This document shows positions 48,271 to 61,023 of a stretch of 64,000 nucleotides of DNA, piece after piece; the first letter of the stretch is position 1, and every line of letters begins with the position of its first letter. Location of the stretch: positions 26,193,811-26,257,810 of the forward strand of contig CM040085.1 of the NCBI GenBank assembly GCA_022496805.1, in the 5' to 3' direction. Origin of the DNA: Pohlia nutans. Its lineage: Eukaryota; Streptophyta; Bryopsida; Bryales; Mniaceae. The position numbers and the translations under genes were made by a program. The notes below the pieces were generated by a model that did not search any database, was not told the origin of the DNA, and worked only from the letters and a program-made list of their open reading frames with translations.

Positions 48271-48365
48271 GCTTGAGAGCTCTCTTAACTCTCTTAAAAA
48301 CTCTCTCCTTGCATCGGGGAGGTCACAAGTTCCATACCCCACAGCGGTAAAAGGCCTTGCTTTAG
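48271..48365 (+). repeat. Probable tRNA-derived SINE fragment
   Basis: Starts immediately after the TTAA element: GAGAGCTCTCTTAACTCTC, then GGGGAGGTCACAAGTTCC with a B-box-like AGTTCCATACCCC. The arrangement resembles plant tRNA-derived SINE heads. A-tail and target duplication not found. Confidence 0.4.
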
Positions 48366-49339
48366 ATTATTCTCCAACTCACCATAGATAAGGCTTGCAA
48401 TCTTTTTGAACCCAAAATGAGTTTAAGGTGAGTTTCCACTCTGAGATATTCTTTTCAGTTAGCTCTATTAGAGTTCTATAAAGGTGGACGAATTTTAAAA
48501 CTTTGAGTGGAAGTTAGTAATTATGACAAGAATTTGAGATTCATAATTGCACCGGTCTTCGATTTGAGAAAAAGAGGAGAGTTTGGGAGTTGTAATCGAG
48601 TACTATAACCATCTTGAAATGTACAATATGGTTTTTTATTTTATTTTTTATTCATTTTAGTTATTTATTCATTTTTATGTTGGTATATTCTACTACTAAT
48701 CTTAAAACTTTGGAATCCTTTGAAGTCTATGCATTGGCAAAAATGAGTATTTTGTTGAGTAAAACTTGAATAACTTTACATCTATTTAGAATCTATTCTT
48801 TGAATACACCAGATGTACAGTGCCCCTAAAAAACATTGTCACCTCTCAACTAAACCCATAAATTTTGTAATAAAACAAAACAACATATCTTCATGACCAT
48901 TCAAGACCTCTCAATACGAATTTTCATAAGTGAAGCTTATCAACTCTAGTTTATAGTCTACCTTTTAAATTTAGAAAATTTTAAAATTGTGCATTCTATT
49001 GCATTTACAAGCCTTGTGGGTCAAGATCTATGCTATAGTCTATAGCACTTTCACTCGCTATATTTTCCTAAAAAATAAAATTTAATGATTATTTTTACTA
49101 TGTGAATGCTTACTGTGACTTTTGTTTTCTATTAAAATATTGGATTTATTTGGAATGTTTTGAATTTAAAATATGGTTGTTTCTCAAACAAAGCTCAAAA
49201 ACCTTCTCATAGTGTGCCGATCTATGCCTTCCAGATTGGAAGCAATGATCAAGGCAAAGGGTGGACATATGCGTTGGTAGATTGATAGAATTTAATTTGT
49301 AGTCATTAGGTCATTTCAATGTAATGTAAGTGAGAAGCC
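48366..49339. other. Unannotated AT-rich interval
   Basis: No gene or clear element boundary seen. Confidence 0.3.
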
Positions 49340-49915
49340 TTAAGCCCTAAACGTCCTCACCTCTCTCCAAATTTGGAGAATTTCAAAGATGTCTTATAAA
49401 ATGCAACTAAGGGGGATGTTTTGAACTTGATATATGATAAAAGTTGTACATTATGAATTTTTTATTCTATCCATATGGTTAGATCTATGATTGCTATCAC
49501 CAATATTTTTGTATATTTTTGAAACTTAAAATTCAAAATTCTTTTGTAGTTGGATTATAAATAAAATATTGAAAATTTGGGGATGAAATTTGTTGTGATT
49601 GGTTGAAATGTAATACTCTAAGTATAGTGAATTTTTTGGAGATTTTTTGGTTGCTTAATTTTATGAGTTGACTTTTTCAAGAGCACTTTTACATTGAAAT
49701 CTTTGAAATTTTGGGTGAATCACTATAACATGAAATGAGGCATGAAATTTTCACAAATAATCCCCTTTATAATCAGATCACACATGCATGAAGCTAACTT
49801 CTCATAAAATATATAGTAAAAAATCCACTCTGCAAAGAGTGCATGACGGATGAGAAAACTATGTTTGTTTCTCTACATCGTCCTAAATATGGACACTTGG
49901 TTTTTTAGGGGTTAA
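49340..49915. mobile_element. piggyBac-like TTAA element, family B, copy 2
   Basis: 576 bp from TTAAGCCCTAAACGTCC to TTTTTTAGGGGTTAA. Interior almost collinear with 19632-20206 (AAATTTGGAGAATTTCAAAG; ACACATGCATGAAGCTAA). Confidence 0.8.
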
Positions 49916-51799
49916 CAATCAAATAGTTGAAGAATTTTGAGTAGCCATATGTAGAAGAAAAAATGCCTTAATCTACAACTTTTCAAAACAGTTTTTTAAA
50001 AAAAATGTTTATTTCTAAGTTATTTATACATGTGTCTTATTAGAAGTTCAACTTTTAATAATGGTGATTTCAAAATGATTTTCTAGGATTGAACACTAAA
50101 TAACCTCCTAAAAGTTCACCAAATATCAACATTCTATTTTTGGAAAGTAAAAATTTATATGATTGATTCAAATATTTTCTTCTTGAAGTCTTGATTGAAT
50201 TTTTAGAAAGAAAAAAAAATTGTATCACTTTGCATGCAATAGCAATTGAGCTTTGATTAGTCAAATGTAATAAGCGACAATCTTTTTTTCACTGGACTTA
50301 AATCAAAATGAATAAATTTTTGGAACTTTTTAACATGAAATATGTTTAAAGGTATGTATGTATCCAATTATAGGTCTAAAATCTATCAATGATGATTTTA
50401 AAATTAATTTCTAATTTTGAACTCTATAAACTCTTTAAAAATTCACGACAATTCAACATTCAAATTTTGGAAAGTAAAACTTGGTATGGATTGATCACAC
50501 TGTTGTCTTCTTGAGGTATTGATTGAGTATTTTAAAGAAATCGATTTCATATCATTGTACATGCAATTTTGCGAGTGGTCGTACAAAGGGGCGACAATCT
50601 TTTCTTAGGGGCACTATACATGGAAATATATACCAAATGAACATGGTGCTTCTACATCATTGGTGTTTTTGGGTGTTTTTGAATTAAAAATAGAAAGTTT
50701 ACTTTGGAAGTTCGAGGTGTTCCACTTTGAAAAAAAAAATAGCTTTGTAAAAATCTTAAATTGGTTCTCTCCGGTGGGGTCCTGTTTCTCTACATAATTT
50801 GCGGCGGTGATTTTTTTATCTCTTTGCAATGGAATAAATCGCACCATTTGTCTCAAAAACAAAAATTAAAAAAAATCTCATCCTTAGATAGAAATTTACT
50901 CATACTAACATGATTCAAATTGAGTTGAAAAATAGACTTGATTTTCTATTAGGAAATATATTATTTTTTTTGAAAAAACTAAAATTTTAAATTTCAAGAA
51001 CCCCGTTAAAGAAGGGTAGTGCCAATAAAGTGGTCGATTGGATTCTTAGGTGTGAATCACTTAGGGTTAGAGTGGAAGGCAAGCAATAAAATTTTGCACT
51101 CAAACAACAAAGAAAAGAATGGAAGCAAAACCTGAAGTTGGATGAATGTCGTTGGATGAAATGTTGTTGGATGAAATGGGGTTGTCAATGGCGGGAGAGA
51201 GTTGTTGAAACTCAGCATCCAAAGATGGAAGTTGATTGCTTTCAATGCGGTGAGGGTTGACTGTGAGATCTGGGCAATTGGGCCATGTTTGCCATCATGA
51301 CAAAGTGACTGGTGCTGGGATTAGAAATTTTTTTTGTTCAATTTTTAATTTAAAGAAAAAAAATCTTTTGAAGCAAAGAGGCAAAGTGAACCCATTGCTT
51401 AAATTTTGGGTTTGGGGTTGTGGACCATACAGTGGATGCGTGTCAATGCAATCCATTTTTAAAATAGAGACGCAGTCTTTTCTTAGATGGATAAATATAG
51501 CAAGAAAGGAATTTCTCGAACCCCCGGACGTTAATGCAAGAGGACAAAAACTGCCCCCTATTTTGAACATGTTGGGGCCCACCTTAAAAAATAACCCCCT
51601 CTTCCAAGGGTTTGAAATTCCCGAGGGCCCCCCAGATCAAAGTTAGGCCATAGGCTCCAAATTTGCAAAAAAAAATTGCCAAAAAAAGACCCTAGGGTGC
51701 CCAAAATGGAAATTTCAGAAAATGGGGCTCATGGGTGAACAGTGCTTGCATTAACGTCGGAGGGGGAGTTTAGAGTCGGGGGCAAGAAAGCACAATTGT
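49916..51799. other. Repeat-derived interval, no gene
   Basis: AT-rich. 50640-50700 repeats 47456-47520. About 51000-51056 resembles a decayed TTAA-element right end (GTGGTCGATTGGATTCTTAGG). 51257-51646 has a 129-codon frame without a recognisable family. Confidence 0.35.
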
Positions 51800-52351
51800 T
51801 TAACCTTTGACTTCCCCGTTCAAGAGTGATTTCGAAGATGCGCTATAAAATGTTTGATGAATAACAAAAATGCATTTGATGTACAAAGCTAAGTTGTCAA
51901 TGTCAATGTGAAGATCACAACTTTACGGTTGGATTTTATCATACTTTTTAATTCATAAATTGTAATTAAGTTTTCAAGATTTTCTTTTAAAATTTAATTA
52001 AAAATCCCAGATTAACCTATTTTTAAAAAAAAATCTTGTAATGAATTTGGAATAACATGTACTACGAGATGGTATGATTTCCATTATGTGATTCTATTTA
52101 TTTTGGAAAATCATGTTCAAGGTCTCACTTTTTGAACTAAGAATGAAACTTGACATAAACCAATTCTATTATTTAAAAAAAAATCACAATAATTATCTTA
52201 TTGTTGAAGATCCATACCGTACAAATGATAGTCAACTAATACAAGAACCAAGAGAAATTTCGATGGATGAAAACTGTCCATGTATGTAGTCAAGATAATG
52301 ATCTGAATTTGTTCATCGCACATAGTGGATGTAGGTGCGTCAAAGGGTTAA
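51800..52351. mobile_element. piggyBac-like TTAA element, family E
   Basis: 552 bp from TTAACCTTTGACTTCC to GCGTCAAAGGGTTAA. TTAA on both sides, inverted terminus about 11-13 bp. Fragments of the same family occur at about 24900-25195 and 27030-27125. Confidence 0.75.
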
Positions 52352-52459
52352 AGAGAGAGAGCTAATTTTGGACCAAAACCTCATTCCTTTACCTCAAAAT
52401 TGTTCATCCATGTTGACATATCTTCATCTATTTGAGCAAATTTTCATTTTCAAATTTGA

Positions 52460-52850
52460 CTAAGGTAGAAGCACTAGAAACTGTCAGTGACCAATTCCAG
52501 TCACCTATGCAAGCACATGTTTCAATTTTGGGAGTTCCCAATCAAATTACTACAACAATTAATTGTAGCGGTTTAGTGATCAATTATGAATACTAAGTTA
52601 GCAAAGTGATTGGACTAGAAAATGAAGACGATTATTGGCTTCCCTACTAACATCAATAGTGGTCTATGCAGATTAAGTTTGAAAATTTAGAAGAAAATCA
52701 TACATTGTGACAAAATTAAATTGAAATTGGACTTGATTCTTAAACCTATAGTTTTATGTGCTGCAATTTATTATCATTGAGAATCATCACTCTATATATG
52801 TTGACATGCTTAAACTGACGGTTACTTGTGCTTCTATCCTTCATCTACAA
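52460..52850 (-). repeat. Dispersed repeat, inverted copy of 3105-3455
   Basis: On the minus strand this segment follows the repeat downstream of PRD1 (GACCACTATTGATGTTAGTA; CACAATGTATGATTTT). About 75-80 percent similar by eye. Class unknown. Confidence 0.55.
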
Positions 52851-52952
52851 TCTAGATGAAAATGCAACAATGTTTGTTTCATTGGTGCCACCTGTTTGAA
52901 AAATGAAAAATTGTGGAAAAATCCCTCCTCGAAAGAATTTGAGGTGGTTTGG

Positions 52953-53691
52953 TTAACCTCTAAGCACCGCCCAAACCAGAAAAAAGCTTATGAATGGAAT
53001 TGACTATTCAATTTCAACTGCTACGTGGATGATTTCCATCCAATTCTTTTTGTGAAGGATTTTGCTTGGTCATGCCACCTCTTCAAATTAAATTTAGATC
53101 ATTCAAGCTATATGGTTTAGAATTTATATGGAACTCCAACTACAAATAGAGTGGTAAAAACGGTCACCATGTAGTGTATTTTGATTTTTTTTGCTTTTTT
53201 TTCCTAAACTAAATTTAGGCCATGAAAATGAGTTCTATTGTTTTTGAGCTTAATTAATAAAATGAAGCTTGCCAAGTCTAGTTTATACTCCACTTTGAAT
53301 GTTTGAAAAACTTTGAAAATTGAGTGTTTAATTGCAGTTACAAGTTCGATGGGTATTACCATGGTGTAGCAAAAAATTCTAAATTTAGATACATGGATAA
53401 TTTTCATTAACTAAACTTTTCTTCATTGTAATTTACACCTTTGGTAAAAAAATTGGAATTTTTTTAGTACATTTTGTAATTGATATGAATTTTCTTTACA
53501 ATCATTTCTGAAAATCATAGTAATGTCAAATTTTCAACAAAAATTATTAAAAGAATCATGATTTGTAGTTGACACGTGGCTTCATCTACTAAAAATATAA
53601 AGTTGAATTCTTGTATTATTTATAGTGGAAAAATTGAGTGTGACATATAAAGCATGATTCCGTAGTTATAGGCCCAACCTTTAGGGGTTAA
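52953..53691. mobile_element. Possible TTAA element with weak termini
   Basis: TTAACCTCTAAGCACC at the left and CCTTTAGGGGTTAA at the right, 739 bp apart. The inverted match is short, so pairing of these ends is uncertain. Confidence 0.4.
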
Positions 53692-54204
53692 CAAGTTTAT
53701 GGGGGAATGGGTGGAGGATTCTTTGACTTGGAAGTGGCGTAGGCCTAAGGGTGGGCTTCCATGTGAGCATCGTGCTGGTGGATAGAGCTATAGAATAAAA
53801 AAAATGAGGTCCCAACTTCCACCCATGCTCGATGAGTGTTGAAAGCGGACTTTGCGTTTCACGCACTCTCACTCCCATCGGTGGGCTACGTGATTTGTTG
53901 CTTTGAGGAAAGTTTCTAATTACATCTATTGAATTGCTCTACGGAGATGTGCATGGAAGTGCTCTGCTCTATTTTTCTCGGTAGAGAGCAAGATTCCTGG
54001 ACCGGGGCGACTCTGCATGGAAGGAGGCCCTAAGACTAGTGATTTTGATTAGACACTTAATTGTTGAAAATAAATAAAAAATTGTATTGCTGGAGGGTTT
54101 CCCTTCAGGTTCAATTTTGTGCTTGTTTGTTCTCTTATCAATAGAATAAACGTTCATTGGATTAAAAAAAAATCAAAAGAATTGTGAGGCGGCTGAAGAC
54201 ATCC

Positions 54205-54450
54205 ATAACATTCAGTAGCCTTCAAGAAGGCTACCTTTTAGTTTCATTCACCTTTATAGATGGAGTGGCCAGTGATCTGTAATTGAATGGGTTATTGAAT
54301 CAAATAAACAATTATAGGACACTATTGAATTGTGACTGAGTGAGTGCTTTCAATTACTATTCACCATGATTAGTTGCTCTTGCTTAATGCCACCTAGCTC
54401 CATAGCATTCTGTTGGAGAGAATGCAACAATCATAGAGGCTAAGGTAGCA
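54205..54450. repeat. Dispersed repeat, copy 2 of 5545-5815
   Basis: Same orientation as copy 1, with an extra short duplication (TAGCCTTCAAGAAGGCTACC) near its start. Confidence 0.55.
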
Positions 54451-56477
54451 ACATCTAAAATTGCCAACGACCCAATGTGGCCAGCTACTTTGGAACCAGA
54501 AATGAACTACTTTTGAACTAGAAATGAGCTCTTATAAGTCTGAAAGCTACCAGCAGCTTCCGAGTTGTTGCTTCACAATTGGTCTAGTTCAATGTTGCTT
54601 CACAGTCGGTCCTTTGTTTCTTTTGGGTAAGTCTACAACTTAGAATAGGTGTCTACAACACCCTTGCTTCAAAAATTCATGTAAAATTGCTCATGCGTCC
54701 AAAAATTATGATTCCAAGGCCCAACACTTCCTCTCAGATTTGCTAAGACATTCATGATTTCATTCCATGTTGCCTGCACTCCCAAGGTACCACATCTCTT
54801 ATATTGTCATGATTAGGTGTCTCTACCTTACTGAATGTTATGTCTCAGTCTGTAGACTGTGGATTTGAAGTAACTGATTTCTAGAAATGGTTTGGGACAT
54901 TGGGCTGTCTGTTGACAATTAGCATGGGGTTCTGAAGTGCAACTTTTTGGGAAAATGGGTCCATAGGGAACTCCACCACAGCCCAAAAGAATTTTGGCTA
55001 ATTTTTGCCAGAATCTTACCTGATATTGGCAGTGGCTATTTTTACACAAGAAAAAATGAGCAAAAAAGTAGATGAAATTGTCAGTCTTCTTAAAAAAACT
55101 ATTAGAATTACCGTTATTAGAATGAAAGTGCCTTATAATAGATAATTTTATGGATCATCATATATACATATGGATGATTCTATTTATTTTTCCCTTGCTT
55201 GACTACATTTCTGGGTGTGTGTCATTCTACCAACAGAAGAACAAAAAAGAATTGGTTAGTGAGGATTTTCTTTCAATTTTTCATTTTCCAAAACAAACAT
55301 TGTAGCACATTTATCTTTATTTCAGATGAGGTCATCATAGACAGATGGTTTCTTATTTTATTCAAATGGTTAAAAGTCTAGATGAATGCTTGTTGATGCA
55401 GAAATGAGTTTTGATCCAGATTTAGGGAGAATGGTATGATATGGTACCACTTTTACGCGTCTCACATAGTGTGACTTATGTCTAACTCGTTTTATGTGTG
55501 CTAGAAATTTCGTCTTTAACACCATGTATATTGTTGTAGTCATGGTGTCTACAACACCCTCTTATTTTTGTAATTTTCCAATGTTTTGTTTCTTACCAAA
55601 AGGATATTTCTGGAAAATCAGACTATTTTTGGAGGGGGCCATAAATGAAGACATTTCTGAAAATAGTTTGACTTCTTGTTATGTTTTCCACCTAACAAAA
55701 AGGCTGCATTAAAAGTAGTGCTAGTTGATTTTCTAGTGTTATAGTTGGATTTCCATGTCTATCAGTTCTTTAAGTTCTTTAAGTTTTAAAATTCCCTAAG
55801 TTTTATGATACATTCATTAGAGTTATCCGCAAAGTACCCCAAACCCTAGGTTTGTAACTTCTAAATTGAAAATCACATGGTCGCTGATGCCACTGGCAGG
55901 GTTTCACTGTAGACAAGAAATAGAACTCATGATAGACTCAACTCAGCCGTCAAGAATTCCAAAACACCAGTTTTGTCTTGGCTTTTATTGGATGCCAAGT
56001 CAAGTCACAAGTTCCTTGTATGGTGGTGTCAGGGACGTTGGTTGATAGGAGGGACTTGGATTTCAAAGTTAAATCTCAGATCTAAACGAGGGAGGTAGTT
56101 GTAGTAAGCAGAGATTTGTGCCATTTGTGGCAACTGACACCTCCGTAATACACTCAAATCCTGAGTTTATTTCACAGGATTACTTTGCGGCTACACTCAA
56201 ATACAGGTTAGATTTTCTTTTCCATGAAAAAAGGAGGGCAAAAGACCGGTTCCCTTTACAAATAACTCTATTGTGAGGGGAAAACAAAAACACATAATGA
56301 GATCAAAAATGAGATTTAAAGGATATTTTTGTTATGCAACTTCTTATGAAACAACAAAGTCAATGTGACAGTAAGAGTTTTCAAGTGGGTGTATATATAA
56401 AATTTGGGGTTCGATGAGCAAATGGAGGGTGTGATATTAGAGAATGTGATATTAATGAGGTATGGGTGCATTCAATA
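54451..56477. other. Unannotated interval
   Basis: Several short open frames, none recognisable. No structured repeat seen. Confidence 0.3.
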
Positions 56478-57044
56478 CAGCAGCCCCGGTAATGATACAT
56501 AATTTTTACATATTAAATTCAATCCATGATTTTCAAAATGGGATTTTTACACAAAAATTATGAGAATCCAAAACCGCAGAGTGCATTGGGTAGGTATTTG
56601 AGTCTACTATAAAGAAATGACAAATTTTGGGATGAAATGCTAAAATAAATGAAATCGACTTGGAAATTAAGTAGTTTTGGATTAATAACTTCATACGTTG
56701 ATATCTTAATCGATAAGATCTCAAAACTCATGATTACTTTTTCACATGACTCTAGAAGGGATTTGCATTTGTTTCGTTAAAACCATTCTTTCCATCGTTA
56801 CTCAAAATTTGTTTAAATTTTTGTAGTTATTTAAATAGAGGGTAAAAAATGGGGTTTTGAATTTCATATAAAAAAAAGTAAAAAAAAAAGTTTTTTTTTT
56901 TTAATCAAAACTCACTCAGTTGTATGTATAATGCATCTTGTGTACTATAACATGTCAAAATTTGGATCAAATATTCTAATTTATCAAGTTTTAAAGATAA
57001 TTCTTTAAAAAAACTAAAACTACGTAACATTACCGGGGCTACTG
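56478..57044. mobile_element. Tc1/mariner-like non-autonomous element
   Basis: 567 bp flanked by TA (56476-56477 and 57045-57046) with ends CAGCAGCCCCGGTAATG and the reverse complement of CAGTAGCCCCGGTAATG. No transposase frame. The CAG start plus TA target fits Tc1/mariner. Confidence 0.7.
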
Positions 57045-57567
57045 TACTGTACAGTACAGTACAAGCGACTTCGTTGTTGCATGTTTGTGGATCCCAAGAT
57101 GTTGAGAAGCTCATGGCAAGTGTGAAGCCCAAAGCATGACAGGCTCTTGTTCAATCAGGCAGACCCAAAGTACCCAAACTTTTGTTCAATCAGTCATCTC
57201 AAGATATGTGAAAAGAGCCATTGGGATTATCCTTAAAAACATAAAATAAGGTGCGCATGGTGATGCATGACACAAGGACTGTCACGGATGTTTTCACTTT
57301 TCAACTTCAAATGGTTATAGTGAGTCTGGCACTGAAGGCAACAACATTTGCCCAATAATGCTCCCTACCATAGAACTACAATGACTATGGCTATTAGTGT
57401 GTGTTGGTAATTAGTGTCACAAGAAATTAGGGTGTGTCACACTATTTGTAAATTTCACAGAAAATTAGTTATAAACTTGCAATTGCAAAGTTTATAACTT
57501 TAATTACAAGTCAATTATAATTATAACTTTGCAATTGGAATTGTGTCGTGGTAACAGATTATCACCT

Positions 57568-57812
57568 TCATCTGTAAATGACCAAGGATTCATGGTTTTA
57601 AAATGACAAAATCAATCAATCATAAAATGTTGTGAAAAAATACAATTCAAATGGGACCAATTTTATCACTGCAATCAATGAAGAACATTGCATGTGAAAT
57701 TGGTCAAAATACAAATAAATATAAATGAAAGGAAGTCCACGTAGGACCTACTCTAAACTACTTAGAAAAAACATAAGGCCTAATATGGGCTCCTTGATCC
57801 TTTAGGGGTTAA
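57568..57812. mobile_element. piggyBac-like TTAA element, family C copy, left end decayed
   Basis: Collinear with 32285-32522. Left end reads TGTAAATGACCAAGGATTCA without an intact TTAA; right end GATCCTTTAGGGGTTAA. Confidence 0.75.
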
Positions 57813-58210
57813 TTAACCAATGCCCCAATGTATGATGTAGTTGTGGAAGAAAGGATGCCCTAAGGCAAGGAAACCTTAATTTGTCACTTTTGTTGTTGAG
57901 TGTATTTCTTATCATAAGACTTGTCAAGTTCTTCTAAATTATTGTTGGCAAATGAAATAGGATTCCAATGCACGAAAAAATGTGTTATTTAGATACGATA
58001 TGAAAAATTATGAAATGTCAAAGTTTTATTAGTATATCATATCGTTCTTGAGCTTCATTGGCTTGGACCCCGCCGTCTTCTATATGGATGATATATTGGT
58101 AGTCTGGTACGGTGGTACCCATTCTAGTATGGAGTTTTTGAAGCATGGTCAAACGCTCCATGTGTGAGTGAAGTCAGTGAACTATTTTTTAAGTTACAAG
58201 AGCCAAGTCG

Positions 58211-58320
58211 CATTAGTAGAAAAGGTGGCACTCCCCAGGGACAAAATCACTTTGCATGCGTGGAATTGGGCACTACTTGCCTAGTCATCTTCCTCAGCAA
58301 TGCCACCTTTTCTACTAGTG
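58211..58320. mobile_element. CACTA-type MITE
   Basis: 110 bp with ends CATTAGTAGAAAAGGTGGCA and TGCCACCTTTTCTACTAGTG. The terminal CACTA is intact on the right and CATTA on the left. Flanking 3-bp duplication not conserved. Confidence 0.7.
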
Positions 58321-59351
58321 TTAGAGTAGCAGTTGTGTAGATTCATTTGCTTTATCACCAATGCTGTACTGTACAATACATGCAATGTCCTGAACTTCTT
58401 ATGCGAACTTAGAAGTACAAGAGGATAATGGTGTGCTTGAACAAGTGAAGAAAACTTCCCAGAATATATTTTATTATAATATTAAATGCATAGTGTCACG
58501 ACCCTTGTGTCACAAAATTCGTCAAGTTTTCATCCGTCACTCAGATGGTCACAAGTCTTCCATTTGTCAATTATCATCCAATATCTCATCGTATATCATT
58601 TTCATCCATTCTCATTCATTTACATGTTTTGTTGACTATTTTCATACATACACAAATTTTTCAATTTCTTTCAATCAAACAGGGTTCATATTTCTTATCA
58701 TGGTTTTTAGTTTTGTGTTGTATTGCAACCCGGGTTCTTGCTAGTATCAGCTTAAACACGACCTACTGATTTTGAAGAGGCAGAACATGAGGTTGGGGTG
58801 GGAGTGGACTCATCAGTAGGCGGCTCTGCAACATCAAGCATGGCAATTGTGTATGTACTTCATCATCAGACAGCAAGAATACAGAAGCTGCAGTACTTTG
58901 GACAACAGCCTTTTTCACAATGTTTCTTTTTTGATTTGGTCAACATGAGATTTTCTTCTCTGTGAGATGACGGTGTAGTGTTACAGCTGTTTCCCCTGGA
59001 ATTGCTCAGGACAACTTACAGAGACACCAGCATAAGACCCCGGCCTGTGGTGCCAGATTTCACTGTGCCATTCAAAGCTTGTGAGAACTGAAAGAGCATT
59101 CACTATTCTGTAGTTGGTTGTCAGGATTGGCAAAATATAATTATAGGAAGCCCTAAACTTTAGGAGATTATTTTTTGCAAAAAAAATTCTATCATGTATT
59201 GTGAAAAAGAGAATCTTGAAAAGTATTCACAAAATTTGACATTTGTTGAAAATGATTTTTTTGAAATAATTGATTACTTGGCTCGAGATGCCGACCCTCA
59301 TGGCTGGACACGGTACTTACCATTTGAAGTTTGTTTGCAAGATTGATTTGG

Positions 59352-59975
59352 GTAAACCACCTTATTTGTGCCATGTCACTGTTTGTGCCACTTTGAGATC
59401 ACTATATATTGGTGTTTTACATTCACTACACTAAATGGGTTGTTTAGTGTTCGGGACACTTTCTTGACCTAGAGGTATAGTGTCTTTGTAAGAAAAAAAT
59501 GGATGTATTGTAGTGTTCCAATAACATATGGCAACTTTATAATGAACATGGCATGCCACCTCATGTCACTCTCATCACCTACACTAAATAAGGGGCCTGA
59601 AGAGGACCCATAGTAACTTTTTGACATTTTACACTATAGAAATATTTACCATCACTGTAAAAAAAACACGGTAATTTCATTTTTATTTTTTTGACACAAA
59701 TAGTCAGACAATGACAAATTTTATTTTATTTTTGCCTAACGGTGTTTTCCCACGGGGTAATTTGTACAAGGTAAGTCCCTTTAATTTTTTGGTCCCTTAA
59801 AACATCTATTTAGAGTAGAATGAACATGGCACTCTCAATGAAAGTAAGTTATGAATGACAAGTGGCAAACTTCTATGTAGTGTAGGGACACTATTTATGT
59901 ATGGTGTCACTATTTCTCCTTACTTTTGAACGAATTGTGGTAAAAAACATCCATTCTCAGCATACACTAAATAGT
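59352..59975. repeat. Composite repeat with a nested insertion
   Basis: 59352-59420 matches the MITE at 35066. 59425-59575 and 59820-59960 are collinear with 26738-27020. Between them, about 59580-59815, an extra segment with ends CTACACTAAATA and the reverse complement of CTACTCTAAATA has inserted. Confidence 0.6.
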
Positions 59976-61023
59976 TCAATCAGAGGCCATTCGCACTTGG
60001 CCTTATGTAAAAGTGAGCAAAAGTAGGAAAGAGCGCTGGCATGGAATAGCTCCAGTTGTTTTCACACTGTATGGGCGTGACGTTGTGGTTTCCGTATTTT
60101 TCGGCTGTGTATACATATTCCATGTTCACATATACTGCCCCTCCCACGTATTACCGCTGCCAGGTGTCAGTTGAGACCGATGTTTTACTGCAGCGGTCAC
60201 ACTGGTAAGATCGTGGGTAGGTAGTGGCGGTGCAGTTCAGCTGGCTTTCCTTTCGGAAGCCCTCATCTCAATCGCTGGCCTTCTCCTTCACTTCATATGA
60301 GCACTTTGACCGTTGCCGGTCAAAATGTCATATGTCCGACCGAGGGTGGGTGTGCACAAATATTCCAAGCAATGGACTCCTTTTTATTTAGGCAATTATG
60401 TGGGAAAATTCTAAGCTCAAATGGCAAAAAACTAAACAAATTGGTCAAAACGGGGGGTGTGTATGGAAATTACAGCACACCCAAAGCTCACAAATGTCAA
60501 TCAACAAACACCCTAACACCCCACAAAAGCCCCACCAATTACCCTAGGCACTTAGTGCACTAAAATGGGTTACTTTTGGTGAATTAGAACCTCTAATTAG
60601 GGTTTTGGGACTTCACCACAAAAATTACAGCACAATTGCAAAGAGCCTCACGAGCATCAAAATCTCACGATAGGGAGTTTCTTTGATACCTAAGCCACAC
60701 AAAAACACCTTAAACATTGCAAAGCATCTTTGCACTTAAAACCATACAACTCCCACCAAGTTAGGGTTTTTGGGAAAAAATTGGGCAGCGCTTCCGCGTC
60801 GTGCCCAAAAACCCTAAACTTAACCCTAAATTACACACAAAAATCTCAAGTTAGCCCGACGCAATTTGGGCAGCGCTTCCGCACTCTACCCTTCGCCGGA
60901 CCAATTTTACACACACGCACAACACCAAAACACCCACATACAAATCATAAACAATTCAAAGAATTAATCAATAACAATTAAAGAATGCAAGCAAATATTT
61001 TTGGGGCAATTAAAATTACCAAA
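59976..61023. other. Unrecognised interval
   Basis: No gene. TTTGGGCAGCGCTTCCGC occurs twice (about 60780 and 60867) in a stretch rich in CCCTAAA-like words, possibly part of a retrotransposon leader. Confidence 0.3.

Noticed and set aside
57041..57062. Palindrome of CTGTA repeats as a regulatory site
   Set aside because: It overlaps the right end and TA flank of the mariner-like element, which explains it.
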